Shown: positions 8,682-18,854 of the stretch, one piece after another
Numbering within the stretch: position 1 is the stretch's first letter
Layout of the letters: the number at the start of each line of letters is the position of its first letter
Made by a program: the position numbers and the translations under genes
Assembly: GCF_900169165.1 (NCBI RefSeq)
Contig: NZ_FXYY01000016.1
Span: forward strand, 1-64,000
Direction of reading: 5' to 3'
DNA: 64,000 bases
From: Brevibacterium linens ATCC 9172
GTDB lineage: Bacteria > Actinomycetota > Actinomycetes > Actinomycetales > Brevibacteriaceae
The notes under the pieces: model-generated
Databases searched by the model: none
Told to the model about the DNA's origin: nothing
What the model saw: the letters and a program-made list of their open reading frames with translations, nothing else

Positions 8682-10043
8682 TTATCGTTCGTCGTCAAGG
8701 CCCTCGCCGAAGCGGCGCTCCGTTCCCACGCCACGACCTGTTCCTGCGCCGAGGTGACCCGAGGTCTCCACCTCGGCCGCGGTCCGCAGCCGGTTCAGAG
8801 CCGTATCCCACGGGATGCGTTCCTGTTCGAGCCGGACGCCTCCTTCAGCATGTAGTCGTTCGAGGGCACGTGCCTCGGTGCCGGTCAGATGCGCGAAAGT
8901 GCCGGTGCTCGGCTTCGGTTCCGGTACCCAGAGATCCTGGTGTGCGAGCAGAGTTGCTTCGTCCATGAGCACGGATTCGACCTCCGGCAGATGGCTGCGC
9001 AGGCGGTTGAGGATCGCGAAACCATGGGAGTCGAGGTCGCCCCAATAGATCACACGCGCACCGTCGATCCAGTCCAATCGAGCGACCCCGTCGACGGCAT
9101 AGCCAGAGCCGTGTACGGCCACGGCACCCGGCCAATCCGGCATGGCGAGCACTGATTCGAGGTTCTCGAAGACGAAGACCAGCCTCGGCGATACGGGCAG
9201 TCGACCGAGTCGGGAGATCGGAGCGGTCACATCGTCGAGGGACGCGGCGGCTGCTCTGACCGAGGTGCGATCGACGGTGACCTCATGATCCACGGCGCCG
9301 ATCAGGGTCCCGTCGAGGATACGCAGCCGCAGTCGCGGTTCGGCGTCGAGGACGGTCACCGCATCGGCGTGGCCGATCCCTCCGAGCAGGGCGGTGACGA
9401 GGCTGCGGTGGGTCTCGAACCACTTCGAGTCCACCCCGCGGATGGGCAGCTGTCTGGGTCGCAGCGATCCGAGCGGATGGGTGCACAGCCAGTCGACGAC
9501 GTCGATGACAGTAACGAATGCGGCGTCGGACAAGGAGAGGATCCGTTTCGACTGGGAACGTATCGCCGCGGCAAGGGAGGTCCCGTCTTCAACAGCCTCG
9601 GCATCTGCGTCACCGATCGCTTCAGTGCCGTTCGATACGGGTCCCAAACGTTCTCGGATCAGCTGAGCCCGGTCGCGCAGGATCCGCCAGTCTCGAGCAG
9701 TGTCGCCGCCGACGAAAGCGGCCACTGCATCAGGGGTCAACAATCGCAGTCGGACCGGAACACGTTGCCTGCCGACGCGGACCCAACTGCGTTCTTCCCA
9801 ATCGATCTCGAGCTCAGCAGGAGCGCCCGCGGCAGCCGCCCCCGCACGCTCCCGGACCGCCCGCCAACTGCCGGCCCAGTTCGCGGCGGCAGCCTGATCG
9901 GAGAGCACCTGCTTCTCCGTCGGGGGTTTGAGGGCGACCTCGATTCGCACCTCCTCGACCTGCTCCGCCGCCCACGAGGCCATGGACGAACTCAGGCGCT
10001 TGCGCGCCTTCGCTCGGGCCTCGGCGACGGAGAGCATCGTCAT
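8682..10043 (-). CDS. jetD: Wadjet anti-plasmid system nuclease subunit JetD
   Basis: 453 residues, matching JetD (DUF3322 plus DUF2220). In Wadjet, JetD is the TOPRIM-like nuclease that cuts circular plasmid DNA after loop extrusion by the JetABC SMC complex. The N-terminal half has the typical RQLPIRGVDSKWFE (about 197-210). The C-terminal part holds the putative metal-binding site: FENLESVLAMP (E293), VIYWGDLDSHGF (D336, D338) and VLMDEATLL. Its start overlaps the jetC stop as ATGA. The last 25 residues are a Gly/Arg-rich tail. All key acidic residues that I can recognise are present, so it looks functional. Confidence 0.92.
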   Translation of the reverse strand: MTMLSVAEARAKARKRLSSSMASWAAEQVEEVRIEVALKPPTEKQVLSDQAAAANWAGSWRAVRERAGAAAAGAPAELEIDWEERSWVRVGRQRVPVRLRLLTPDAVAAFVGGDTARDWRILRDRAQLIRERLGPVSNGTEAIGDADAEAVEDGTSLAAAIRSQSKRILSLSDAAFVTVIDVVDWLCTHPLGSLRPRQLPIRGVDSKWFETHRSLVTALLGGIGHADAVTVLDAEPRLRLRILDGTLIGAVDHEVTVDRTSVRAAAASLDDVTAPISRLGRLPVSPRLVFVFENLESVLAMPDWPGAVAVHGSGYAVDGVARLDWIDGARVIYWGDLDSHGFAILNRLRSHLPEVESVLMDEATLLAHQDLWVPEPKPSTGTFAHLTGTEARALERLHAEGGVRLEQERIPWDTALNRLRTAAEVETSGHLGAGTGRGVGTERRFGEGLDDER

Positions 10044-13000
10044 TGGGCGTCCGACTCCTCGAAATCGAGCTCGACTTCACCGGCTACACGGACGCTCTCG
10101 GAGCTGTCCGCACCCGTGGAACCACCTGTCCCACCAGCGCCGACCGGCTCCTCGCCCGCGCCATCAGCCGAATCCGAATTCGAGCCCGACTCCGTTCCTG
10201 TAGCCTCCCCGCGCACGGACTCGTCCCACACCATCGTCGAGGTCAGGGTCTTCTGCCGGCTCGGATTCTCGATCGAGGTCGCCGCCCCCACATACGGTTC
10301 GATCGTCTGCAGCAGCTTCTGCGGGGTGGCGAGCACCATGTGGAACCCGAACTCGATGAAGATGTCGAGAGCCATCCGGGTGTAGCGGGTGTCGGCCTTG
10401 TCGAAGGCCTCGTCGAGGATGATCGTGCCGTATTTCGAGATCGCCTCGTCCGGGTCGGCCAGCTGATACCGCAGCGCTGCCGCCAGGCAGAAGATCACGA
10501 GCTTCTGCTGCTGGCCACCGGACATCGCAGCACCCGAATCGTAGGTGGCGTGCGCGCGCCCGTGATCGTCGATCTCCTCGGCGAGGAAGCTCACGTGCAG
10601 ACGTGTGTCCAGACATTGGGTCTTCCACACCTTGTCGACGTGCTCGCTGGAGGCGAATCGGCGCATCACCTCGGCGAGGGTGTCGTACTTCTTCTCCGCG
10701 GTCTCCATATCGTCCTCGCCCCAGCTGCCGCTGGCGACGAGTCGAAGATCGGCGATGAAGGCGTTGACGGTCTCGGAGCGGCGGGTCTTGACCTTGAGCC
10801 GCAGGTACCGGTCCTCGTCGAACTGCGAGCGCAGCAGGGACGAATTGATCGGGGCGACCCGATCCTCGATCTCGCGCGGAGCGGCGTGGATCTCGTTGAG
10901 GAGTTCGCCGATGAGGTCACGGGAGCGCTGCTGCAGCAGATCCCGGAAACGGTTCTCATGATCGGGCAGGCCGTGCGCTTCGATCTCATCGAGCATCGCC
11001 AGATAGGCTCGACGATCATCGACTTCGGCTGTCAGCTGGGACGATACCGACGGCCATGCGGCCTTGAACTCGGCGGCCAGCCGCGTCACGGACTGCCCCG
11101 ACCGGCTTGCTTCGGCCTGGGCCCGGTCCTTCTCCTCCTGCAGCACCTGCGAGACCTGCTGGCCCACCTCGGCGAGGTTCTCCCGCTTGATGCTGCGTTG
11201 GATCTTGCGGAAGCGTTCGTCGAGCTGTTCGCCGAGGTGGCCCTCCACAACCGCTACCCGACCGGAGTCGACGTCGTCTTCGATCCGGGTGATGTTCGAG
11301 CGCAGATCCGTCGATTCTTCGTTCGCTCGGCGCAGGGCATAGTCGGCTTCGGACCTCGCGGTCTCGGCCGTGTCCTTGACTGCTTTCGCCTCACGTTCGG
11401 CGCCGATCGCCTGCTGCAGGTCGCCGTCGGCGTCTTCGAGTTCGGCCAGCTGCCGTTCGAGAGTCGCGACTCTCTCCGCCGCGCCGTCGCGGTCGACGTC
11501 GCGCCAGGACTGTTCGCGAATGCCGGCGAGGATGCCGCGGCGGCGGTGGGCCTGTGCGGTTTCGGCGTCGGCTGCCGCGACCACCTGTTCGGCGGCGGCC
11601 AGTTCCGACTGAGCCTCTTTGAGGGATTCGACGAGGGCTTCGAGTTTCGCTTCGCGGTCGCCGAGGACCCATTGGCTGCGATCGTCGATAGCTCGCCGGT
11701 CGTCTTTTTCGTAGCGGGTGCGTGAGGTCTTGATCTGTCCTTTGACGGTGACGGCGCGCGGGTGGTCGTCGAGTTCGTCGGGGTAGTCGACGCAGGCGAA
11801 GTCGAAGCGTTCGGACAAGGTGGTCCGGACCCAGTCGCCGAAGCCGGTGTCGGAAACATGCACCTTGTTCACCAGCGACTTCTCACTGCCGACGGGGCGA
11901 GGGCTCGGCACCGAGTGCGGGATCTCCTCGAAGACGAGTCGGCCGCGGATGCGGTGGGCGTCGACCCAGGTGCGCACTGCCGAGAGGTTCTCCGCCCGGA
12001 CGAGGACGGTCAGTGCCATGGGGCGCAGCACTCGTTCGATCGCGCCGGTCCACCGGGCCTCGTCGGGGTCGACTTCGATGAGTTCGGCGGCGAACGGCAG
12101 CGCCTTCTCGCTCAGACCGGTGCCGGCGGCGAGTTCGGAGCGGATCGCCAGGAGGTTGTTCGGCACAGTCGATCCGGACCGGCGCAGCGATTCGATCTCA
12201 CCTTCGAGTTCGCGCACCTTGGCCCTCGCTTGGGAGAACCGGTCATGGTCGGCGTGGCTGGGCCCGGCGACCTGCGTGTCGTCGTCGAGGCTGGAGGCGA
12301 TCTGAGCCTGGAGTTCGGCGAACTCGGCGGCCGTGGTCGGAGCGTGCTCGATGCCGGCCTGCTCGAGTTGCCGGGCCAGTGACGCCCAGCGTTCGGCGAT
12401 GGCGCGGCGTTCCGTCTCGGCTGTGTCGATGCGCTGCTGCAGGTGTTCGGCCTCGGAACCGCCGAGTTCGAGAGTGGCTCGCCTGGCCAAGTCGTATTCG
12501 TCGACGGCGGCATCGCAGTCGCGTTTCGCGCGGTCGGCGGTGACTTCGAGTTCGACGATCTGCCGCGTCAGCGCGGACAGGTCGGCACGCAGGATATCGA
12601 GCTCACGCCGTTTCTGGTACGGCAGCAGGGCTTCACTCAGGGCGATCGACTTCGCGGCGATGTCATTGGCGGTCTCGAAGCGGGAAGCGGCTTCACGCAG
12701 CTGAAGCAGGTGGTCGCGCTGTTTGCGCAGCTGCACGACATGGTCGTGAGCGTCCTTGAGGTCACCGAACTGGGCGACGGCAGTGTCTGCGAGGTCGAAG
12801 GTCACCGGGGTTTCGAGCATATGGTCCCGGAAGAGCCGGTCGAGGCTGTCGAGGCTCTTCGCCGACTGGGTCTTGTGCAGCAGCTGGAGAGCGGACTCGT
12901 CGGCCATGCCGAAGGTCTTGCGCATCCGCGCATAGAACTTCCCGTGGGATCCGTTCGAGGTGATGACGGCATCAGGATGGTCGGCCTTGAGTTTGCGAGT

Positions 13001-13573
13001 CTCGAGGCCGGACCGGGCATAGTGCTGCAGGTCGGAGAGGTCGAGGTCGGCACGCTCGAGGACGCAGGCGTCGGAGAGGTCCGTCGCCTTCGTCGCCGAC
13101 CCCTTGATGAAGAAGAGCCGGGCCAAGGACAGAGGTCTGTCGCTGCCGTTGTCGTAGCGGAGAATGATTCCGCTCCAGGTGGCGCGCGGGCGCAGGTATT
13201 TGCTGACGACGCGGTCTTCGTCGGAGTCGGCGGTCCGGGTCCAGGCTCCGCGGACGTAGCTGACGAGGCTGCGCTGGTCGAGACGAGCACCCGCGGTCTG
13301 AGCGGCGACGTTGAAGCGCAGCCACTTGTCCGGGGTGAGGACGGCGGCGATGCCGTCGAGCAGCGATGATTTGCCGGAACCGGAAGGACCGGTGATGAGG
13401 TGGCCCTTGTGGGAGACGGGGATCCGGTGGATATCCGAGTCGAAGGTGCCCCAGTTCGCGATCTGGATCTCGCTCAGCCGCCACTGGCTGCCGACGTCGG
13501 GTCGGTTCGCTCCGCGGGCGCGCGCCTGATCGGCGACGAAGGCCGCGTCGAGCGGGAAGAGTGCCTCGGTCAC
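10040..13573 (-). CDS. jetC: Wadjet SMC-like ATPase JetC
   Basis: 1177 residues, a MukB-like SMC ATPase and the motor of Wadjet. Walker A is GPSGSGKSS at about 62-70. Long heptad-rich coiled coils flank a hinge (roughly 240-460 and 640-900). The ABC signature is GAAMSGGQQQKLVIF and Walker B is YGTIILDEAFDKAD near the C-terminus. Translation starts at GTG 13573, overlapping jetB. After the ATPase head an acidic, Ser/Gly-rich tail of about 60 residues precedes jetD and is unlikely to be structured. Family knowledge: JetC dimers extrude DNA loops on plasmids and so license JetD cleavage. Confidence 0.95.
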   Translation of the reverse strand: MTEALFPLDAAFVADQARARGANRPDVGSQWRLSEIQIANWGTFDSDIHRIPVSHKGHLITGPSGSGKSSLLDGIAAVLTPDKWLRFNVAAQTAGARLDQRSLVSYVRGAWTRTADSDEDRVVSKYLRPRATWSGIILRYDNGSDRPLSLARLFFIKGSATKATDLSDACVLERADLDLSDLQHYARSGLETRKLKADHPDAVITSNGSHGKFYARMRKTFGMADESALQLLHKTQSAKSLDSLDRLFRDHMLETPVTFDLADTAVAQFGDLKDAHDHVVQLRKQRDHLLQLREAASRFETANDIAAKSIALSEALLPYQKRRELDILRADLSALTRQIVELEVTADRAKRDCDAAVDEYDLARRATLELGGSEAEHLQQRIDTAETERRAIAERWASLARQLEQAGIEHAPTTAAEFAELQAQIASSLDDDTQVAGPSHADHDRFSQARAKVRELEGEIESLRRSGSTVPNNLLAIRSELAAGTGLSEKALPFAAELIEVDPDEARWTGAIERVLRPMALTVLVRAENLSAVRTWVDAHRIRGRLVFEEIPHSVPSPRPVGSEKSLVNKVHVSDTGFGDWVRTTLSERFDFACVDYPDELDDHPRAVTVKGQIKTSRTRYEKDDRRAIDDRSQWVLGDREAKLEALVESLKEAQSELAAAEQVVAAADAETAQAHRRRGILAGIREQSWRDVDRDGAAERVATLERQLAELEDADGDLQQAIGAEREAKAVKDTAETARSEADYALRRANEESTDLRSNITRIEDDVDSGRVAVVEGHLGEQLDERFRKIQRSIKRENLAEVGQQVSQVLQEEKDRAQAEASRSGQSVTRLAAEFKAAWPSVSSQLTAEVDDRRAYLAMLDEIEAHGLPDHENRFRDLLQQRSRDLIGELLNEIHAAPREIEDRVAPINSSLLRSQFDEDRYLRLKVKTRRSETVNAFIADLRLVASGSWGEDDMETAEKKYDTLAEVMRRFASSEHVDKVWKTQCLDTRLHVSFLAEEIDDHGRAHATYDSGAAMSGGQQQKLVIFCLAAALRYQLADPDEAISKYGTIILDEAFDKADTRYTRMALDIFIEFGFHMVLATPQKLLQTIEPYVGAATSIENPSRQKTLTSTMVWDESVRGEATGTESGSNSDSADGAGEEPVGAGGTGGSTGADSSESVRVAGEVELDFEESDAQ

Positions 13574-14448
13574 GCGTCGTCCTCCTCGGTGACGGTGTCT
13601 GCATCGGTTTCGGTGGCGGCGACGGAACCGTCATCGGACTCCACCCCCGCCTCGGCGGCGGCATCGATTTCGGGTTCCTCCCCGGTGTCGGCCTCACCTG
13701 CGGCGATGCGTTCGTAGACGGCGATGAGCTCGCGCACGCGATCCTCGTCGATGAGGAACTTCACCATCGGGGAGATCTCGAAGCGGTCCTCGCCGGCCTT
13801 GTGGAGCACCCGCAGCCGGTTGCTCATTCGCGACCACGCGCCGTTGAGGTTGCGCTGGAACGTCGATTCGTCGCCGGTGCGGTAGATCGCGAGGCGCTCG
13901 TAGACCTCTTCGCGGTCGACGATGACGCGCTTCTCCCCCGGCGCGGCCAGCAGCAGCTGTCGGAGCACGAGCAGCATGGCCGTGTCGAGGAAGGTCAGGC
14001 GTTCGCTGCGCACTGCGGCGGGGGCGTCGATTTCGTCGGTGACGATTTTGCGGGTGAACGCGAATTCGTCGACGCGGTCGATGACGAGGTCGAGGAACAG
14101 GTCATGCAGGCGTGATCGGACGAGGCCTTCGTCGGCGACGAGCGCGGCCCACAGCTGCGGGGCCTGGGTGCCGGACACGTATGGTCCCTTGAGCAGTTCG
14201 AGCAGCACTCGGCGGGTGCGCTCTCCCAGCGATCCGGTGTCTCCGGACCACAGTCCACTGGGGTTGTGGTCGAAACCGTCCGCGGATGCCGTGGTCGACT
14301 CGGCGACAGAATCGGTGGATTCCCTCGCCGAGGCGGCTCCCGCCTCGGCGCCGAATGTGCGCTCATCTGCCGATGAAGTCCGGTGGGCACCATTGCGGGC
14401 TTCCACCTCGGCGGGGGCTGTGTCGTTGTCGTGGTCGGTGGGGCTCAT
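13570..14448 (-). CDS. jetB: Wadjet MukE-like subunit JetB (DUF4194)
   Basis: 292 residues. The central region (about 75-230; LLELLKGPYVSGTQAPQLWA, then VIVDREEVYERLAIYRTGDE and WSRMSNRLRVL) is the DUF4194/MukE-like winged-helix subunit that bridges JetA and JetC. Both ends are low-complexity: an Ala/Ser/Glu-rich N-terminal linker and an acidic C-terminal tail. These linkers carry three copies of CGCCGAGGCGG (13647, 14326 and 14340 regions). I start at 14448, where ATGA overlaps the jetA stop; a longer upstream reading is Arg/His-rich and implausible. Confidence 0.9.
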   Translation of the reverse strand: MSPTDHDNDTAPAEVEARNGAHRTSSADERTFGAEAGAASARESTDSVAESTTASADGFDHNPSGLWSGDTGSLGERTRRVLLELLKGPYVSGTQAPQLWAALVADEGLVRSRLHDLFLDLVIDRVDEFAFTRKIVTDEIDAPAAVRSERLTFLDTAMLLVLRQLLLAAPGEKRVIVDREEVYERLAIYRTGDESTFQRNLNGAWSRMSNRLRVLHKAGEDRFEISPMVKFLIDEDRVRELIAVYERIAAGEADTGEEPEIDAAAEAGVESDDGSVAATETDADTVTEEDDA

Positions 14449-15908
14449 AGGGTGATGCCTTCGGTGAAGTAGTGGCGGCGGATCGCGGCGGTGCGGGCGA
14501 TGCCGTCGACGCCGGTCCACGTGAGGATTTCGCGGTTGCCGACATCGACGTGGCCATAGGTGCTGGCCAGGGACAATAACCCGACGACGCTGGCCAGGCC
14601 CTGGGTCGCGGGGTGGGTCTCGAGCACCTCGGCGACGGAGGCTTCATGGGTGGAGGTGAGTGAGGAGTTGATGTTTTCGGTGAGCTCGGCGAAGTCGATC
14701 TCCGATTCGCGAGCGACGGCGATGAGTTCGGCGAAGTCGATCTCCGAGTCAGTGGCCTCGCCGAGTTCCGCTCCGGCATCGAACTCCTCGGGGTCGTGGA
14801 GGATGACCTCACCGACGCTGCCCAGCGACACGCTTGAGAGTTCGAGGTCGATGCCGATCTCATCGTAGGGCTTGAGCTCCTGCGACACGGGCGCGGCCGC
14901 GGCGAGGCCCTCCTGGAGCAGAGTGCGCATGACGCGGTCGCGTTGGAATTCGTGGGAGTGGACGTAACGACGCAGGCCCCGGGCGAATTCGGTGAGGATG
15001 TCCGAGACCTCGTGGGAGCCGTCCTTCATCTGGCGCATCAAGGTGCGCAGGGAGCGACGGGTGGCAAGGGAGAGGGTGGCGGAGAAGTCCCGGTCGAGGA
15101 TGGCCGCGATGTCGTCGTCGAAGGACGCGGACTGTTCGGGGTCACGGACGAGTGCGGAGAACGCCGAGAACGTGCGGCCCTCGTCAGAGGACTCGATGAG
15201 GTCGACGCCGCGGAAGACTTCGTCCAGTACTTGTGATCGGGAGTCCTCGGCGGCCAGTATCGAGATCCGCAGTTCCTGGTTGAGCTCTTCGAAGCGGGCA
15301 CGCACGCGGGCGAAGTCGGCGGGCAGACCCTGTGCCTGTTGGAGGATGTCGGAGACGCGTTCGTTTGCGCGCCTGCGGTCGAGGACGACCGAACGCGGGT
15401 CGCCGCGACGGACGCGGGCGATCTCGGCATCGATGCGGTCGCGTTCGGCGCGGAGAGCAGCCAGTCGACGGGAGCTGTCCGGGTCGGTGTCGATGGCCAG
15501 CTGACGCACGGACTGGGCGAGGCTGACCAACCGGGATTCGGTGGCGGTCTGCGGAGGTGTGCGCAGCTGTTCGAGCATGCGGATGGCGTCGAAGCCGGCG
15601 GCGGAGAGCTCGTAGGTCTCGCCTCTGGCCCCGGTGGCGGGCCGGCGGACGAGGATCTCCGCGCGTCGCCAGTCATCACAGTAGGCCTTCGCGGTCCGCA
15701 GCGAGAGGTCGAAGTGGTCGCGGAGCTCTTCGAGGTCGGCATCGATGCTTTCGTGCAGATCCTCGGTGTTCATCCTCGTGCCGGGCCTGCCGAGGTGGGC
15801 GTCGAGGGTTCCGGCCATGACGGCGAGGTTGTCGGCCCGGAGCATGCGCAGGGTGGCATTCGATTCGAGCAGACGCCGGTAGGCGAGCGCGGAGGACAGG
15901 GCGGACAT
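14445..15908 (-). CDS. jetA: Wadjet kleisin subunit JetA (DUF3375)
   Basis: 487 residues matching JetA (DUF3375), the MukF-like kleisin of type I Wadjet. The opening MSALSSALAYRRLLESNATL and the winged-helix stretch around 55-110 (LRTAKAYCDDWRRAEILVRR) are characteristic, followed by a helical middle with LRRYVHSHEFQRDRVM and a C-terminal winged helix. Residues about 393-415 contain a near-tandem duplication, SEIDFAELIAVARESEIDFAEL, also visible in the DNA at 14690-14750. No convincing Shine-Dalgarno precedes the ATG, so initiation may be coupled to the helicase gene ending 45 nt upstream or use an internal promoter. Confidence 0.9.
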   Translation of the reverse strand: MSALSSALAYRRLLESNATLRMLRADNLAVMAGTLDAHLGRPGTRMNTEDLHESIDADLEELRDHFDLSLRTAKAYCDDWRRAEILVRRPATGARGETYELSAAGFDAIRMLEQLRTPPQTATESRLVSLAQSVRQLAIDTDPDSSRRLAALRAERDRIDAEIARVRRGDPRSVVLDRRRANERVSDILQQAQGLPADFARVRARFEELNQELRISILAAEDSRSQVLDEVFRGVDLIESSDEGRTFSAFSALVRDPEQSASFDDDIAAILDRDFSATLSLATRRSLRTLMRQMKDGSHEVSDILTEFARGLRRYVHSHEFQRDRVMRTLLQEGLAAAAPVSQELKPYDEIGIDLELSSVSLGSVGEVILHDPEEFDAGAELGEATDSEIDFAELIAVARESEIDFAELTENINSSLTSTHEASVAEVLETHPATQGLASVVGLLSLASTYGHVDVGNREILTWTGVDGIARTAAIRRHYFTEGITL

Positions 15909-15953
15909 AGCAACTATTCTCGATGCACCGGCGGGTCCGCGCCAATTCGCGGC

Positions 15954-18854
15954 TCAGCGCCAGCGCATGCGCAGCACCGAGGTCATCGACCAAGGATCGC
16001 CTCCGCGCACGGCTGCAAGGATGCCGGCCCCGCCGGGACTGCGGGTGTAGATCGGTTCACCTCCTCCGATCCAGGTGTCCCAGGCGGCGGCGAAGGCCAC
16101 GGCGCGTTCCTTCTTCGTCCCCAGCACGGCGGGCACGCCCACCCAGATCGGGTCGGCCTTCTGGGCGGTGCCGGTCCCCCACCTCAGCTGCGTCCACCAG
16201 CCACGCAGCCCATGGGCGCGCCTCGGCAACTGCCAGCACGGAAGCAGGTACCGCGGGTCACCGATCGGTGACACCGCTTCGTCGAGCGCGAGAGCGAAGG
16301 CCTCCGCCGAGGCGGGATCCGCGTCGAGGTGACACCGCAGGTCACCGCGTGCATCGATCCTCATCCGCACCGCGTCGGCTCCTGAACTGCTCAGCTCGAG
16401 GGAATGAAGCGCCTCGGCAACGGCACCGGCGATCTGCGCGACTGTCGGGGTGACCCCGTAGATGCGGTGCCTGCGACCGCCGGCAATGGTGAGGACGCAG
16501 GGCAGGCTCAGCAGCAGTCCGACGGCGATGATGCCGAGGATCCACGCCGCGGCTCCGCTGCTCAGCACCGCTGTCGCCGCCATGACGAGACCCACCGTTG
16601 CCCAGACGATGACGATCGGCATGCGAAGAGTGACGGGGAGGATCTTTCCGGGGTCGCCGTCGCGGTGCCGCGGCCTCGGGATGATGCCTTCAGCACCAGC
16701 AGCGGCATCAGCCGCGGCACGAGCGCCGTCGGAGGCGTTTTTCGTCGGCGCAATCTCGGGCCGGGGATGATCGGCGACGATCCGCACCGTCCGCAGCTCC
16801 TCGTCGCGGTAGTCCGCGCCGACGTTCCACCGTTGCGCCACCTCGGTGCGGGCTTGCGCACGCGTGATCATCCGCGCATTGATGGCGTCGATATCGTCCT
16901 CGGGCGGGTGGAACGGCGAGAACGCGGGGTCGATATGGGCGACGCCGTCGACGATCTCGCCGCTGGAGTCGGTGCCGAAGAAGCCGTCGTGCTTGCGCAC
17001 GAGTCGGCCCCAGTCCTGTCCTCCGCGCGGGTGGTCTGGGCTGATGCACACAACGGTCCAGTTGAGGGCGACCTTCTGTGCCCAGTTCGGATCTTCGCGC
17101 AGCGCCCGGCCGCGGGTCTGCGTCACGGCGGTCGGGGTGGTCGCGGTGGTGAGGTCGATGAGTCCGGTCACGGCCGGTGCATCCCAACCTTCGCCGAGCA
17201 GCGCCCGGGTGCCGACGAGCACCTGCGCTGACCCGGAAGTGAAGAACGAGGTCACGTACGGCACCTAGTCGCGGCTCGTCCAACGCCCGTCGATGCGGCT
17301 GACACCGGCGACGGGATCGGTGACGCTGAGCCGGGCTGCGAGTTCGGCGTCGTCGCCGGCGATGAAGTCGATGAGCGCGCGCAGCACGTCCGGTGGTCCC
17401 GCGACAATGCGCCCGGAGACGAGCAGCGGGTTCAGATGTGCCGTCTGAGAGTCGGCGGCCAGACTCTCAAGGGTCAGGAGTGCGGATTCGGACCGTTCGT
17501 CGAGGACCGCGCGGACGTCTGCGGCCAAAGTCGCGGTGGCGGACTCGAAGTCGCAGAGGACGAGCATCCGCAGGTGGTCGCCGAGGGTCGCCGCTTCAAC
17601 TGCGGCGATGTCGACACAGGCGCGCGGCTTCGACGCCGAATGGGACAGGACCCGGTCGGTCGGAGACCGACCGGCGGCGATTCCGTGGCGCGTCCAGCGG
17701 CAGCCGATCGCGGGCAGCCGACGGCGAATCTCCTCGGCGAGGTCCTGGTCGGACGCGGAGTCGGAGACGAGCAGGAGGTGTTGCATCCAGTCTTCGATGA
17801 GCCGGGCCCAGTCATCGGTGTCGGGGTCGCGGCGGTGCTGTTCGCCGAGTCGGGCTCCGGGCGGCAGACGCAGCAGAGCGGCGTGGTGGAGGCGCAGGGC
17901 CGCATCGCAGAGTTCGGGTCGCTGCCGGCTCATCGTCTGCCAGTCCACCGATTCGGCACGGTCGCCGAGGAATCGTCGGTCCACCCATTCGAGCAGCCCG
18001 ATCGTGCCCTGGCCGGGGTCGAGGATGCCGGTGATGAACTCGGTGTGCCGTTCGGCCTGGGCCGACAGCCAGTCCTGTTCCTCCCGGGTGGGTTCGGTGA
18101 CCCAGACGAGGTCCGCAAAGGGCACGAGGTCGCCTTCTCTGACGAGGGCGGGGATGGACGCGGAGTAGCGGACGGAGGAGAAGAGGTCGGCGACGAGTTC
18201 CCGGTGTCGGGTCGACATCGTCGCCGGTGGGGTGGCAGTGAGTCCGAGCACCCATACGTCGGGCAGCAGGGCCATCAGGTCGGCCAGGAGCCGACCCCAG
18301 ACTTCGAGCAGGTGATGGCATTCGTCGAGGATGAGCAGCGTCCGTCCCCCGGAGACGAGGTTATCGACAAGGGCCCGGCCACCAGTGGCCAGGGAGTCGA
18401 GCAGGTCGCCACCTGGTCCAGAGGCGGGGGAATCGGTTACGCGGTCCTCGAGGTCGCGGTCCGTGGTGCGAGTGTCGTCCTCACGGTCGACGGTCTCCCG
18501 TTCCGTGTCGAAGACGGCCAGGGACTGGTAGGTCAGAGCGGTGAAGGTCTGGGTGAGTTCGCGTGTGCCTCCGGCGGGAGGACGCCCCTCGCCGAGGCGG
18601 TTCCATTCCTTGGCCCATTGACCTTGGATCGCCGTATTCGGGCCGAATGCCACGACCCGCTCGACGAGCTTCCGGTCGAGCAGGTGGGTCGCGTAGTCGA
18701 TGCCGACGCGGGTCTTTCCCGCACCGGGAGGCAGGACGATCCAGGATCGGCGCTCATCGGCAGCGGATCCGTCGCGCAGAGTCGCGAGCGCTTCGTCTTG
18801 GTGGCGGCGCAATGGCGGTTGCATCGCAGCCGCCTCCCGTACGTTCTCAGTCAT
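15954..18854 (-). pseudogene. SF2 DEAD/DEAH-type helicase with C-terminal membrane segments, interrupted by one in-frame amber codon
   Basis: The two halves lie in the same frame and are separated by a single TAG at 17267-17265. The 5' half (529 residues) has Walker A LPPGAGKT (43-48), DECH (177-180), and motif III LTATP (205-209). The 3' half (436 residues) continues with VLVGTRALLGEGWDAP and motif VI TQTRGRALR, so together they form one complete helicase core of about 966 residues. The 3' half also carries two hydrophobic helices (about its residues 215-234 and 239-260), odd for a helicase. A C-to-T change of CAG (Gln) would explain the stop. The start at 18854 overlaps the YjbR-like gene by 8 nt; jetA follows after 45 nt, so it belongs to the Wadjet operon. 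It may be inactive, be read through, or contain a sequencing error. Confidence 0.7.

Noticed and set aside
13570..14448. Longer JetB starting near 14520
   Set aside because: The added residues are an Arg/His/Pro-rich antisense-like stretch, and the ATG overlapping the jetA stop is the expected coupled start.
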